Counted from the stretch's first letter, positions 7,024-15,588 are shown. The stretch: DNA of 64,000 nucleotides from Streptomyces sp. NBC_00162 (GCF_024611995.1 NZ_CP102509.1:1984001-2048000); one strand, 5' to 3'. Notes: generated by a model not told the origin, from the sequence alone. Translations and numbers: made by a program.

Positions 7024-9747
7024 ATGGGAGATCTGCTCGTCTTCGTACTGAGCGGTCTGGTCTCCGGCGCCCTGTACGCACTGCTCGCCAGCGGGCTGGT
7101 GCTGTCGTACTCGGCGTCCGGGCTGTTCAACTTCGCGCACGGGGCCACGGCCTACCTCTGCGCGCTCACCTTCTACGAGTTGCACTCGGGCCTGGGCTGG
7201 CCGGCCGTGCCGGCGGCGCTGCTGGTGGTGTTCGTCCTGGCGCCCGGCCTCGGCTGGGGGCTGGACCGGCTGATGTTCCGGCGGCTCGCGCGGGTCGGCG
7301 AGACGGCGCAGATCGTGGCGACCATCGGGCTGCTGGTGGCCCTGCCGGCCGCCGGATTGTGGGCGGTGGAGCTGCTCGCGGACGCGGGCGCGCCCGTGAA
7401 GCCGGCCGAGAACCAGTTCGGGCTGCCGGGCGTCGGGCCGAGCCCGGCGAAGTCCTGGCAGCTCGCGGAGGGCGTCGGCATCGACTCCGATCAGCTGATC
7501 ACCTGGGTGGTGACGGCGGTGGTGGCGATCGCCCTGTGGGTGCTGATGCGGCACACCCGGCTCGGGCTGCTGCTGCGGGCCGCCGTCGACAACCGCTCGC
7601 TGACCGAGCTGCGCGGGATCAGCGCCGACCGGCTCTCGTCGGTGGCCTGGATGATCGCGTCAGGGCTGGCCGGGCTGGCGGGCGTGCTGGCGACGCCGCT
7701 GCTGGGACTGTCCGCACACGATTTCACGCTGTTCCTGTTCGTCTCGGCGACGGCGGCGGTCATCGGGCGGTTCGCGTCCGTGCCGCTCGCCTTCGCGGGC
7801 GGGCTGGGTCTGGGGGTCCTGCAGAACCTGGTGGCCGGGTACGCGTCCTTCGCCGAGGGCATCACCGGCTTCCGCACGGCGGTGCCGTTCCTGATCCTGT
7901 TCGGGGGCCTGCTGGTGCTGACGCGCAGGGCGCGGACGGCGGGGACCGCGGCCGTGGACGCGCCGCCGGTGGACCATCTGGCCGGGGCCTCGTGGGGACG
8001 GCGCTGGGGCGTGTGGGCAGCGGGCGCGGTGGTGGTGTGCGTCGCCTTCTACACCGTGACCACGCCGTTCTGGAGCGGGCTGCTGGCACAGGGGCTGGCC
8101 ATCGGGCTGGTGTTCATGTCCTTCACCGTGGTGACCGGGCTGGGGGCGATGGTCTCGCTGGCCCAGGCCACCTTCGTGACCGGCGCGGCGCTGGTGGCCG
8201 GACTGCTGATGAGCCGGGGCTGTCCGTTCGTGGCGGCGCTGGCCGTGGGGACGTGCGCGGCCGCCCTGCTGGGGGCCCTGGTCGCCCTGCCTGCGCTGCG
8301 GCTGGGCGGGCGGTCGCTGGCACTGGCGACTCTGGCGCTGGCGTTCCTGGCCGACCAGGTGCTGTTCCAGCTGCGATGGCTGCGGAACGGGGATTCCGGG
8401 TGGTCGATCCCGAGGCCGGTGTTCGGGCCGGTGGACCTGTCCGACGACCGGGCGCTGGGGGTGGCCCTGGTGGTGCTGGTCGCGGTGGTGGCCGCCGGGC
8501 TGAGCGCGCTGCGGAGCTCCCCGTCGGGTAGGGCGATGCTGGCCGTACGGTCGGCGCCCGCGGCGGCTATGGCCTCGGGGGTGTCCGTCCTGCGGACGAA
8601 GCTGCTGCTGTTCACCCTGTCGGCGGGGCTGGCCGGGTTCGGCGGCGTGATGTACGCATCGTTCAACACCCGGATCACGGCCACGGACTTCACGGCGATG
8701 ACGGGGCTGGTGTGGCTGGCGGTGGTGGTCGCGGCGGGTGTTCGGCGGCCGCAGTACGCGGTGGTCGCGGGGCTGGTGTTCGCCGTTGCGCCGCGGCTGC
8801 TGTCGGACTACGTGACGGCGTCGGCCCACCTGCCGGTGATCCTGTTCGGCCTGGCGGGGCTGGCGCTGGCCAACGATCCCGACGGGTACTGCGCGGCCGT
8901 TCCGGTGCGGTTGGCGCGGCGGCGGGCAGCGGGCCCCGCAGAGGCTCCGCCCCCGAAACCCAGCGCCTCAAACTCCCCCAGCTACCGCTGGGAGGGGCCC
9001 CCAGGCGGGGCTGAAATCGCCCTCCGGGCAATCCCGCCCCAGCCACATCCAGCCGCGCCCGCGCTCGAGCTGCGCAGCGTAACGGCCGGGTACGACGGGG
9101 GACTCGTGCTGCACGGGGTCGATCTCGCCGTCCGGCGAGGGGAGATCCTCGCCGTGCTCGGGCCCAACGGGGCCGGGAAGAGCACCGCGTGCCGGGTCGC
9201 CGCCGGGCTGCTGCCCGTCACCGGCGGCGAGGTGCGCGTACACGGGCGGGACGCCACCCCCGACGGCGCCGTGCGGCGGGCACGGGCCGGGGTGGTCCTC
9301 GCCCCCGAAGGGCGGGGGATCTTCCCGGCGCTCACCATCGAGGAGAACCTGGCCCTGTACCTGCGGGAGGCCGACGCCCGGGCCGCCGTCTACGACCGCT
9401 TCCCGCGGCTCGGGGAACGGCGGGGGGTGGCCGCCGGGGCCCTGTCCGGCGGGGAGCAGCAGATGCTGGCCCTGGCGCCGCTGTTGCAGCGCCCGCCCGA
9501 GGTGCTGATCGCGGACGAGCCCTCCCTCGGGCTCGCCCCGCGCGTGGTGGAGGAGGTGTACGCGCTGCTCACCGAACTCCGCGACGCCGGGACCGCGCTG
9601 CTGCTGGTCGAGGAGAAGGCGGCGGAGATCCTCGGGATCGCCGACACCGTGGCCTACCTCTCCCAGGGCCGGGTCTCCTGGTGCGGTCCGCGCGCCGAGG
9701 TGGAGGCGGACCGGCTCACCGAGGCCTACCTGGGGATGGCGACATGA
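7024..9747 (+). CDS. Fused branched-chain-type ABC permease-permease-ATPase (LivH-LivM-LivF)
   Basis: One 907-residue polypeptide joins three subunits that are usually separate. Residues 1 to about 305 resemble LivH (GLVSGALYALLASGLVL near the N-terminus, SASGLFNFAHGA). Residues about 325-630 resemble LivM. Residues about 682-907 are a LivF-type ATPase with Walker A GPNGAGKS near 713, signature LSGGEQQ near 808 and Walker B VLIADEP near 827. The segment at residues 638-679 is a proline-rich linker encoded by a repeat-like sequence. The fusion would place one ATPase in cis and pair it with the separate LivG ATPase encoded just downstream, whose ATG overlaps this stop. Confidence 0.9.
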   Translation: MGDLLVFVLSGLVSGALYALLASGLVLSYSASGLFNFAHGATAYLCALTFYELHSGLGWPAVPAALLVVFVLAPGLGWGLDRLMFRRLARVGETAQIVATIGLLVALPAAGLWAVELLADAGAPVKPAENQFGLPGVGPSPAKSWQLAEGVGIDSDQLITWVVTAVVAIALWVLMRHTRLGLLLRAAVDNRSLTELRGISADRLSSVAWMIASGLAGLAGVLATPLLGLSAHDFTLFLFVSATAAVIGRFASVPLAFAGGLGLGVLQNLVAGYASFAEGITGFRTAVPFLILFGGLLVLTRRARTAGTAAVDAPPVDHLAGASWGRRWGVWAAGAVVVCVAFYTVTTPFWSGLLAQGLAIGLVFMSFTVVTGLGAMVSLAQATFVTGAALVAGLLMSRGCPFVAALAVGTCAAALLGALVALPALRLGGRSLALATLALAFLADQVLFQLRWLRNGDSGWSIPRPVFGPVDLSDDRALGVALVVLVAVVAAGLSALRSSPSGRAMLAVRSAPAAAMASGVSVLRTKLLLFTLSAGLAGFGGVMYASFNTRITATDFTAMTGLVWLAVVVAAGVRRPQYAVVAGLVFAVAPRLLSDYVTASAHLPVILFGLAGLALANDPDGYCAAVPVRLARRRAAGPAEAPPPKPSASNSPSYRWEGPPGGAEIALRAIPPQPHPAAPALELRSVTAGYDGGLVLHGVDLAVRRGEILAVLGPNGAGKSTACRVAAGLLPVTGGEVRVHGRDATPDGAVRRARAGVVLAPEGRGIFPALTIEENLALYLREADARAAVYDRFPRLGERRGVAAGALSGGEQQMLALAPLLQRPPEVLIADEPSLGLAPRVVEEVYALLTELRDAGTALLLVEEKAAEILGIADTVAYLSQGRVSWCGPRAEVEADRLTEAYLGMAT
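8936..9060. repeat. Streptomyces-type interspersed repeat embedded in the fused ABC transporter gene
   Basis: This GC-rich stretch has a different texture from its surroundings and contains the hairpin CCCAGC-TACC-GCTGGG at about 8978-8993, flanked by GGCTCCGCCCCCGAA and AGGCGGGGCTGAAA. I recognise this pattern from memory as a sequence scattered between genes in many Streptomyces chromosomes. Here it is read in frame and supplies the linker between the LivM-like and LivF-like parts. I see no second copy in the window. Confidence 0.6.
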
Positions 9748-10517
9748 GCGGCGAGTACGTGCTCCGGGCGAGCGGGGTCAGCGTCCGGTTCGGCGGGGTG
9801 AGGGCGCTGACCGGGGTGGATCTCGGGATCCGCGCGGGCGAGGTGTGCGGGCTGATCGGGCCGAACGGGGCCGGGAAGACCACCCTGTTCGACGTCCTGT
9901 CCGGGATCCGGCGGCCCGACCAGGGGCGGATGCTGCTCGACGGGGTGGACATCACCCGCCGTTCCCCCGTCTGGCGGGCCCGGCACGGGATGCGCCGGAC
10001 CTTTCAGCGCCAGCAGCTGTTCGGCCAGCTCAGCGTGGCCGACAACCTGCTGGTGGCGCAGGAGTGGCGGGGCGGCGGGGGCGGGCTCGCCGCCGATCTC
10101 GTCGCGTTCCCGGCCCGGCGGTCCCGGGAGCGGGCGCGCCGGGAGCGGGGCGAGCGGGTGCTGGCCGGCTGCGGGATCGGCGCGCTGGGGACCTCGTACG
10201 CCGGCGGGCTGCCCGTCGGGCAGGCCCGGATGGTGGAGCTGGCCCGCGCGGTGGCCGATCCGCCGAGGGTGTTGCTGCTGGACGAACCGGCGTCCGGGAT
10301 GTCGGCCCCCGAGCGCGAGCAGCTCGCGGCGGTCGTCCGGCGGCTGGCGCGGGAGGAGGGCTGCGCCGTACTGCTGGTCGAGCACAACGTGGCCTTCGTG
10401 ATGGACCTCTGCGCACGGGTGGTCGTACTGGACCTCGGGACGGTGCTCGCCGAGGGTCCGCCGGCCGAGGTACGGGCGAATCCGCTCGTGCGGGAGGCGT
10501 ACCTCGGGACGGCGTGA
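9744..10517 (+). CDS. livG: Branched-chain-type ABC transporter ATP-binding protein LivG
   Basis: A cytosolic ATPase of 257 residues. It has Walker A GLIGPNGAGKTT, the LivG-type LPVGQARMVELARA signature, Walker B VLLLDEPASG and the LLVEHNVAFVMDLC switch region. LivG pairs with LivF to drive import through LivH/LivM. The ATG at 9744 overlaps the stop of the fused gene by four bases (ATGA), so translation is coupled and stoichiometric production is expected. A strong hairpin follows the gene, closing the transporter operon. Confidence 0.95.
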   Translation: MSGEYVLRASGVSVRFGGVRALTGVDLGIRAGEVCGLIGPNGAGKTTLFDVLSGIRRPDQGRMLLDGVDITRRSPVWRARHGMRRTFQRQQLFGQLSVADNLLVAQEWRGGGGGLAADLVAFPARRSRERARRERGERVLAGCGIGALGTSYAGGLPVGQARMVELARAVADPPRVLLLDEPASGMSAPEREQLAAVVRRLAREEGCAVLLVEHNVAFVMDLCARVVVLDLGTVLAEGPPAEVRANPLVREAYLGTA

Positions 10518-10541
10518 ACCGTCCGGGGGTGGCGGGAATAC

Positions 10542-10577
10542 GTCGTACGAGGGGCCGGTTGTCGCCCCTCGTACGAC
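10542..10577 (+). terminator. Strong hairpin terminator after livG
   Basis: GTCGTACGAGGGGC at 10542-10555 and GCCCCTCGTACGAC at 10564-10577 form a perfect 14-bp stem with an eight-base loop. It starts 25 bases after the livG stop and ends 32 bases before the next start. There is no T-run, as is usual in Streptomyces. Confidence 0.75.
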
Positions 10578-10609
10578 CGCCGCCCATCGACCCTAGGGAA
10601 CGACCAGAC

Positions 10610-11458
10610 GTGAACCAGGTCCCCACCGTCAAGCTCAACAACGGCTCGCTCATGCCCCAGCTCGGCTTCGGTGTCTGGCAGGTGCCGGACGCGGAGGCGG
10701 AGCGGGCCGTCGCGACCGCGCTGCAGGCGGGCTACCGCAGCATCGACACGGCGGCGGTCTACGGCAACGAGGCCGGCACCGGCAGGGGCGTCGCCGCCTC
10801 CGGGGTGGCGCGCGAGGAGCTGTTCGTCACCACGAAGCTGTGGAACGGACCGAAGCAGACCTGGAACCGGGACGCGGTGCTGCGCGCCTTCGACGATTCG
10901 CTCCGCAAGCTGGGCCTCGAGCACATCGACCTGTACCTGATCCACTGGCCGCGCCCGATGCGCGACGACTTCGTCGCCATCTGGCAGACCTTCGAGGAGA
11001 TCGCGGCGAGCGGGCGGGCCAGGGCGGTCGGCGTGTCGAACTTCCGCCCGGCGGACCTGGACCGGCTGGCCGGGACGAGCGCGCTGGTGCCGGCCGTGAA
11101 CCAGATCGAGCTGCACCCGCTGTTCCCGCAGGACGAGCTGCGCGCCGTGCACGCCGAGCGCGGGATCGCCACCGAGGCCTGGTCCCCGCTGGGCCAGGGC
11201 AAGGAGCTGCTGACGCTCCCGGAGGTGGCCGGGATCGCGGCCAAGCACGGGCGCAGCGCCGCGCAGGTGGTGCTGCGCTGGCACCTCCAGCACGGGAACA
11301 TCGTGATCCCGAAGTCGGTGACCCCGGCCCGTATCCGGGAGAACCTGGACGTCTTCGGCTTCGCGCTGGACGCCGCCGACATCGCCGCGCTGGACGCCCT
11401 GGGCGCGGGCGCGGCGGCGCGGCGGATCGGTCCGGACCCGGCCGTCTTCGACGTGTGA
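10610..11458 (+). CDS. Aldo/keto reductase
   Basis: This is a 282-residue NADPH-dependent carbonyl reductase with a TIM barrel. The catalytic tetrad is visible as Asp46, Tyr51, Lys76 and His112 in YRSIDTAAVYGNE, FVTTKLW and LYLIHWP. The cofactor-binding IPKSVTPARIRENLDVF follows near residue 230. The overall form matches the 2,5-diketo-D-gluconate reductase group. The start is GTG at 10610, preceded by AGGGAA. Its stop overlaps the GTG of the RICIN-like gene. The physiological substrate is not evident. Confidence 0.93.
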   Translation: MNQVPTVKLNNGSLMPQLGFGVWQVPDAEAERAVATALQAGYRSIDTAAVYGNEAGTGRGVAASGVAREELFVTTKLWNGPKQTWNRDAVLRAFDDSLRKLGLEHIDLYLIHWPRPMRDDFVAIWQTFEEIAASGRARAVGVSNFRPADLDRLAGTSALVPAVNQIELHPLFPQDELRAVHAERGIATEAWSPLGQGKELLTLPEVAGIAAKHGRSAAQVVLRWHLQHGNIVIPKSVTPARIRENLDVFGFALDAADIAALDALGAGAAARRIGPDPAVFDV

Positions 11459-11895
11459 GCGGGGTCCACGTGAACCTTCCCGAAGGGGTCTACCGGATCC
11501 GCAACGTGGACAGTGGCCTGGTGCTCCAGCTGGAGGGCGCCTCCCGGGTACGGGTCGGCCCCGACGGGCCGCCCGCGCCGGAGGCCGCCCGCCGGTGGCG
11601 GATCTCGCCGGTGCACAGCGGCGGCGGGATCTTCCACGTGGTGAGCGAGGACAACGAGCGCCGCCTCGACGTCGCGAACGCCTCGACGGACAGCGGCGCC
11701 CGGGTGCAGGTGTGGCGGGCGAACGCCTTCGGCGCGCAGGAGTGGATCGTCGAGCAGCACCTGGACGATCCGGGCGTGGTGTCCCTGATCGCGTGCATCA
11801 GCGGCCTGCCCCTGGAGGCCGACGCCGAGGGCCGCGCCCGCCAGGGCGAGGACAGCGACTCCCCGACCCAGTGGTGGCGCCTGGAGCCTGTGTAG
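11455..11895 (+). CDS. RICIN-type beta-trefoil domain protein
   Basis: A 146-residue protein without a signal peptide, so probably cytosolic. The sequence folds into three similar blocks: GVYRIRNVDSGLVLQLEG, FHVVSEDNERRLDVANAS and SLIACISGLPLEADAEG. Each ends near a tryptophan motif (RRWRI, QEWIV, QWWRLEP), which is the beta-trefoil pattern of RICIN-like domains. Such domains often bind sugars, but here binding is unproven. The GTG at 11455 overlaps the aldo/keto reductase stop. An alternative GTG at 11470 has a better-spaced purine stretch. Confidence 0.75.
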   Translation: MSGVHVNLPEGVYRIRNVDSGLVLQLEGASRVRVGPDGPPAPEAARRWRISPVHSGGGIFHVVSEDNERRLDVANASTDSGARVQVWRANAFGAQEWIVEQHLDDPGVVSLIACISGLPLEADAEGRARQGEDSDSPTQWWRLEPV

Positions 11896-11908
11896 CCGGC
11901 CCGCGCGG

Positions 11909-11952
11909 AGCCGACGGACCGCGTACGAAGTTCCGTACGCGGTCCGTCGGCT
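11909..11952. terminator. Bidirectional terminator with a perfect 19-bp stem
   Basis: The arms at 11909-11927 and 11934-11952 are exact reverse complements (AGCCGACGGACCGCGTACG and its partner) around the loop AAGTTC. It separates the convergent RICIN-like and pterin dehydratase genes, with its end touching the latter gene's stop codon. Confidence 0.85.
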
Positions 11953-12258
11953 TCAGCTCGCGCCGTGGGCCGGGGCGAGGGATTCGACCCGCTCGGCGAG
12001 CTCGAAGTCGTTGGCCGTCACCACGCCTCCCGCGTCGTGGCTGTTCACCGACAGGCGGACCGTGTTGTAGCCGAGCGTCAGGTCGGAGTGGTGGTTCAAC
12101 TCCTCCTGGACGGTGGCGATGTGGACGACCAGGGCGCTCGCCGCGAAGTGCGTGCCCAGCCGGTAGGTGCGGGAGATCCGGTCGTTCTCGAAGGCCCAGC
12201 CGGGCAGTTCCCGCAACCGGTCCTCGATCTCCTTCTGTGACAGCGGTTCACTCGGCAT
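11953..12258 (-). CDS. 4a-hydroxytetrahydrobiopterin dehydratase (pterin-4-alpha-carbinolamine dehydratase)
   Basis: The 101-residue enzyme dehydrates the carbinolamine that aromatic amino-acid hydroxylases produce. The family motif is intact: EELNHHSDLTLGYNTV with His56 and His57, then NSHDAGGV with His74. The ATG at 12258 is chosen because AAAGGAG lies at ideal spacing and the family starts with this helix. An upstream start would add 38 unrelated residues. The gene is monocistronic, with no hydroxylase nearby, and is divergent from a Tat-exported flavoprotein. Confidence 0.93.
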   Translation of the reverse strand: MPSEPLSQKEIEDRLRELPGWAFENDRISRTYRLGTHFAASALVVHIATVQEELNHHSDLTLGYNTVRLSVNSHDAGGVVTANDFELAERVESLAPAHGAS

Positions 12259-12406
12259 CCACCGGCTCCTTTGTTCCCCGTGACGTGGAGTCAAGGTTCC
12301 CACAGCGCGGGCCGGAGCGACCCTTTCGCGCCATAGTGCGCCCGGGTACTTTCCCGGCCTTCCGCGCCCCACCCGGCCCCCCTATGCTCCTGCGCCGGAC
12401 GTGACT

Positions 12407-12423
12407 GTTACCAGCGGTAACAA
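12407..12423. promoter_or_regulatory. Perfect TGTTACC-N3-GGTAACA palindrome before the Tat flavoprotein gene
   Basis: Seven-base arms at 12407-12413 and 12417-12423 flank AGC. The element ends 23 bases before the ATG at 12447, close to the expected transcription start, where a bound repressor would block expression. The regulator is unknown. Confidence 0.5.
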
Positions 12424-12446
12424 AGGAACGAAGGGGCGGCACCACA

Positions 12447-14228
12447 ATGGCGAGCACAGGCAGTTCCAGACGTACGTTCATCGCGGGCACCGCGGCCGCC
12501 GCGGCCGGCGCCGGCGCCCTGTCGGCGGGCGTGACTGCAGCACCGGCCGCGGCCGCGACACCGCCGAACGGCCGGCGCGTCGCCGTCCTCGGCGGCGGGG
12601 TGGCCGGGCTGACCGCGGCGCACGAACTCGCCGAGCGCGGCTACGCCGTCACCGTGTACGAACGCCGGGCGCTCGGCGGCAAGGCCCGCAGCATGGACGT
12701 GCCCGGCAGCGCCCGGGGCGGCCGCCGGCCGCTGCCCGCCGAGCACGGCTTCCGCTTCATCCCCGGCATCTTCCACAACCTGCCCGACACCATGCGGCGC
12801 ATCCCCTTCCCCGGGAACGCGAACGGCGTGTGGGACAACCTCGTCGCCCCGCGCGAGATGATGTTCGCCCGGGCGGCCGGCCGCGAGGACCTGCGCGGGC
12901 CCATCCCCTGGCCGGAGCACTCCCCCGCCGAGCTGACGCCCGACGAGCTCCGGCGCGCCCTCACCGGCATCCTGCAGTCGCTGGTCCGGCTGCCCCTGCA
13001 CGAGACGGCGTACTTCGTGAACCGCGTGCTCGTCTTCCTCACCAGCTGTGACGAGCGGCGCAACGAGGTCTGGGAGCACACCCCTTGGTGGGACTTCGTG
13101 CGCGCCGCCCAGATGTCGGCCGAGTACCAGCGCATCCTCGCCATCGGCATCACCCGCAACATCGTGGCGACCAAGGCCGAGGAGGCCTCCACCCGGACGG
13201 TGGGCACCCTCGGCGAGGCCTTCGTCTTCAACCTGCTGGGCCGCGGGGCGGACGGTCCGCCGGACCGGATCCTCAACCTGCCCACCAACGAGGCGTGGAT
13301 CGACCCGTGGGAGGCCCATCTACGCTCCCTCGGGGTGGAGTTCAAGATCGGCTGGACCGTACGGGAGGTGCAGTACGGGAACGGCCGGGTGAGCGGGGTC
13401 GCCGCCCTGGACCCGACCGGCGCGCGGCAGACCGTCACCGCCGACCACTACGTCTCGGCCCTGCCCGTCGAGCACGCCCGGCGCACCTGGAGCACCGCGC
13501 TGCGGGCCGCCGACCCGATGCTGGGGCGCTGCGACAAGCTGGAAACCGACTGGATGACCGGGATCCAGTTCTATCTCACCGAACGGGCCCCGCTGGTGCA
13601 CGGCCACCTCAACTGCATCGACTCCCCCTGGTCGTTGACGGCGATCCAGCAGGCCGAGCACTGGCCCTCCCGGAACTTCCCGGCCGACTACGGCGACGGC
13701 GCCGCGGTCGACTGTCTGTCGGTGGACATCTCCGAGTGGGACAAGCCCGGGATCCTGTACGGGAAGACGGCCAAGCAGTGCACCCGCGAGGAGGTGGCGC
13801 GCGAGGTCTGGACGCAGCTGAAGGCCTCCCTGAACGACACCGGCAAGACGGTGCTGAGCGACTCCGCGCTGCACTCGTGGTTCCTGGATCCGGGCGTGGA
13901 CGGGCTGGGCACCCCGAACCCGACCAACCAGGACGAGCTGCTGATCCACCCGACCGGCACCTTCCACAACCGGCCGAGCGCGGGCACCCGTATCCCCAAC
14001 TTCTTCCTCAGCGGGGACTACGTGGCGGTCGACATCGACCTGGCCACGATGGAGGGGGCGAACGCATCGGCCCGGGCAGCGGTCAACTCCCTGCTGGACC
14101 ACGACGGTTCGAAGGCCGCGCGGTGCACGGTCCAACCGCTGTACCGGGCGCCTGAGGTCGAGTCCGCCAAGCGGCACGACCTGTGGCGCTACCGTCTCGG
14201 CCTGCCGAACGTCTTCGATCTGGGCTGA
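12447..14228 (+). CDS. Tat-exported FAD-dependent oxidoreductase (amine oxidase/phytoene desaturase fold)
   Basis: A 593-residue flavoprotein. The N-terminus carries a twin-arginine signal (SSRRTFIAG, Arg8-Arg9) followed by an alanine-rich hydrophobic stretch ending AAPAAAAT, so it is exported folded with its cofactor. The dinucleotide-binding motif VAVLGGGVAGLTAAHELAERG starts near residue 45, followed by EHGFRFIPG. The C-terminal FLSGDYVAVDIDLATMEGANASA is the FAD-closing segment of the desaturase group. Databases often call such proteins hydroxysqualene dehydroxylase-like, but export makes that role doubtful. It stands alone behind a palindromic control element. Confidence 0.85.
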   Translation: MASTGSSRRTFIAGTAAAAAGAGALSAGVTAAPAAAATPPNGRRVAVLGGGVAGLTAAHELAERGYAVTVYERRALGGKARSMDVPGSARGGRRPLPAEHGFRFIPGIFHNLPDTMRRIPFPGNANGVWDNLVAPREMMFARAAGREDLRGPIPWPEHSPAELTPDELRRALTGILQSLVRLPLHETAYFVNRVLVFLTSCDERRNEVWEHTPWWDFVRAAQMSAEYQRILAIGITRNIVATKAEEASTRTVGTLGEAFVFNLLGRGADGPPDRILNLPTNEAWIDPWEAHLRSLGVEFKIGWTVREVQYGNGRVSGVAALDPTGARQTVTADHYVSALPVEHARRTWSTALRAADPMLGRCDKLETDWMTGIQFYLTERAPLVHGHLNCIDSPWSLTAIQQAEHWPSRNFPADYGDGAAVDCLSVDISEWDKPGILYGKTAKQCTREEVAREVWTQLKASLNDTGKTVLSDSALHSWFLDPGVDGLGTPNPTNQDELLIHPTGTFHNRPSAGTRIPNFFLSGDYVAVDIDLATMEGANASARAAVNSLLDHDGSKAARCTVQPLYRAPEVESAKRHDLWRYRLGLPNVFDLG

Positions 14229-14261
14229 CCCGGTCCGACGGGCTCGGCTACCGTCGAGGGC

Positions 14262-15056
14262 ATGACCACCACGATGCCCACGGTCGGCGCCCTGCTCCGT
14301 ACCTGGCGGGAGCGGCGCGGCATCAGCCAGCTGGAGCTGGCGGGCCGCGCCGACTCCTCGTCGCGGCACATCAGCTTCATCGAGACCGGGCGGTCCCGGC
14401 CGAGCGAGGAGATGGTGCTGCGGCTCGCCGACCGCCTGGACGTGCCGGTGCGCGAGCGCAACGCCCTGCTGCTGGCGGCGGGTTATGCCCCGCACTACGC
14501 GCAGACCGCTCTGGACGACCCGTCGATGGAGACGCTGCGCGAGGGCATCGAGCGGCTGCTGACGGGGTACGAGCCCTACCCGGCGCTGGTGGTGGACGCC
14601 ACGTACCACGTCGTCGCCGCAAACCGGGGCATCCTGATGCTGCTGGACGGGCTGCCGGAGCACCTGCTGACCCCGCCGCTGAACGCCATGCGGATCACCC
14701 TGCACCCCGAAGGCCTGGCTCCGCGGATCCGCAACCTCAAGGAGTGGCGCGGGCACCTGCTGGCGCAGATGGAGCGCCAGATCGCGCTGGCCCGGTCCGA
14801 GCCGCTGCGCGCGCTGTACGAGGAGGTGTCGGCCTATCCGGTCGCGGAGCGCACCGGCGAAGCCGAACCGGAGGAGGCGGTCCCGTACATCGCGCTCCCG
14901 CTGGTCATCGAACACGACGGCCACGTGCTGTCCTTCGTGTCGTCGATCGCGACCTTCAACACGCCGATGGACGTGACCGTCGCCGAGCTGGCCATCGAAA
15001 CGCTGCTCCCGGCCGACCCGGCGACGGTGAAGTACCTTCGCTCACTCGGCGACTGA
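14262..15056 (+). CDS. XRE family regulator with MmyB-like ligand-binding domain
   Basis: The protein has 264 residues. The N-terminal HTH (LLRTWRERRGISQLELAGRA, then SSSRHISFIETGRSRPS) is followed by a PAS-like MmyB domain containing YEPYPALVVDATYHVVAANRG. In this family the C-terminal domain is thought to sense a small, probably lipidic ligand. The 3' end overlaps by 15 bases with a convergent gene for a small membrane protein. A palindrome upstream of that gene is a candidate binding site. The ATG at 14262 follows the previous stop by 33 bases. Confidence 0.9.
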   Translation: MTTTMPTVGALLRTWRERRGISQLELAGRADSSSRHISFIETGRSRPSEEMVLRLADRLDVPVRERNALLLAAGYAPHYAQTALDDPSMETLREGIERLLTGYEPYPALVVDATYHVVAANRGILMLLDGLPEHLLTPPLNAMRITLHPEGLAPRIRNLKEWRGHLLAQMERQIALARSEPLRALYEEVSAYPVAERTGEAEPEEAVPYIALPLVIEHDGHVLSFVSSIATFNTPMDVTVAELAIETLLPADPATVKYLRSLGD

Positions 15057-15458
15057 GCGCAGGGCGAGCTGCTGGAGCAGGGCGAAGCCGGCGACGGTGA
15101 GGCCCTGCACCGGGATCCACACGGTCCCCGCGGCCGTCGGCGAGAACCAGACGGCGAGGGCGATCAGGCTCAGGGCCCCCCAGGCGTAGTTGGTCTCGAT
15201 CACGAGCTTCACCGGCAGGGCCTGCGGCCGCCTGCGCGAGGCCAGCAGGCCCACAGCGGCGCCGTACGCGACGAGCAGGATCCCGAGCCCCAGCAGCAGC
15301 CCCTGCCCGACCCCGAGCAGCCGGCCCAGCGGGGCCGAGAAGGCCACGTACGCGAGCCCGTTGCCGGTGGTGACCACGGAGTCGAGGGCGAGGAAGCGGC
15401 GCAGCACGGCCTGCGGTTCGGCGGTGCGGGCGATGCTGCCGAGAAGGGTTGCGGACAT
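15042..15458 (-). CDS. Small four-helix membrane protein, function unknown
   Basis: A 138-residue protein with four hydrophobic segments (about residues 28-48, 50-70, 90-108 and 112-134) and few charges. I do not recognise a catalytic motif. Proteins of this kind often sit beside MmyB-type XRE regulators in streptomycetes, so it is a likely regulatory target of the gene it overlaps. The ATG at 15458 is followed by SATLLGSIARTAEPQAVLRRF, an amphipathic N-terminus. Confidence 0.7.
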   Translation of the reverse strand: MSATLLGSIARTAEPQAVLRRFLALDSVVTTGNGLAYVAFSAPLGRLLGVGQGLLLGLGILLVAYGAAVGLLASRRRPQALPVKLVIETNYAWGALSLIALAVWFSPTAAGTVWIPVQGLTVAGFALLQQLALRSVAE

Positions 15459-15573
15459 GGGAAATCAGCCTCCGTCGAGGTCGAATGCGCGGATGGGACA
15501 CGGGCCCCGGAACCGAGTGCGCGGCCCCGGACCCCGATGCCCCCACCTTGCCGCCCGGCCCCGACGGGGTCGA

Positions 15574-15588
15574 TTACCTGCGAGGTAA
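15574..15588. promoter_or_regulatory. TTACCT-GCG-AGGTAA palindrome, candidate XRE operator
   Basis: A perfect six-base inverted repeat around GCG, 116 bases upstream of the start of the small membrane protein at 15458. The spacing and symmetry fit a dimeric HTH protein. Assignment to the neighbouring XRE/MmyB regulator is inferred from proximity. Confidence 0.45.

Noticed and set aside
4008..8531. A 1507-codon open frame on the plus strand
   Set aside because: It is a high-GC shadow of the acyl-CoA synthetase and Liv genes. It is Arg/Gly/Pro-rich and has no domain, and it crosses two real gene boundaries.
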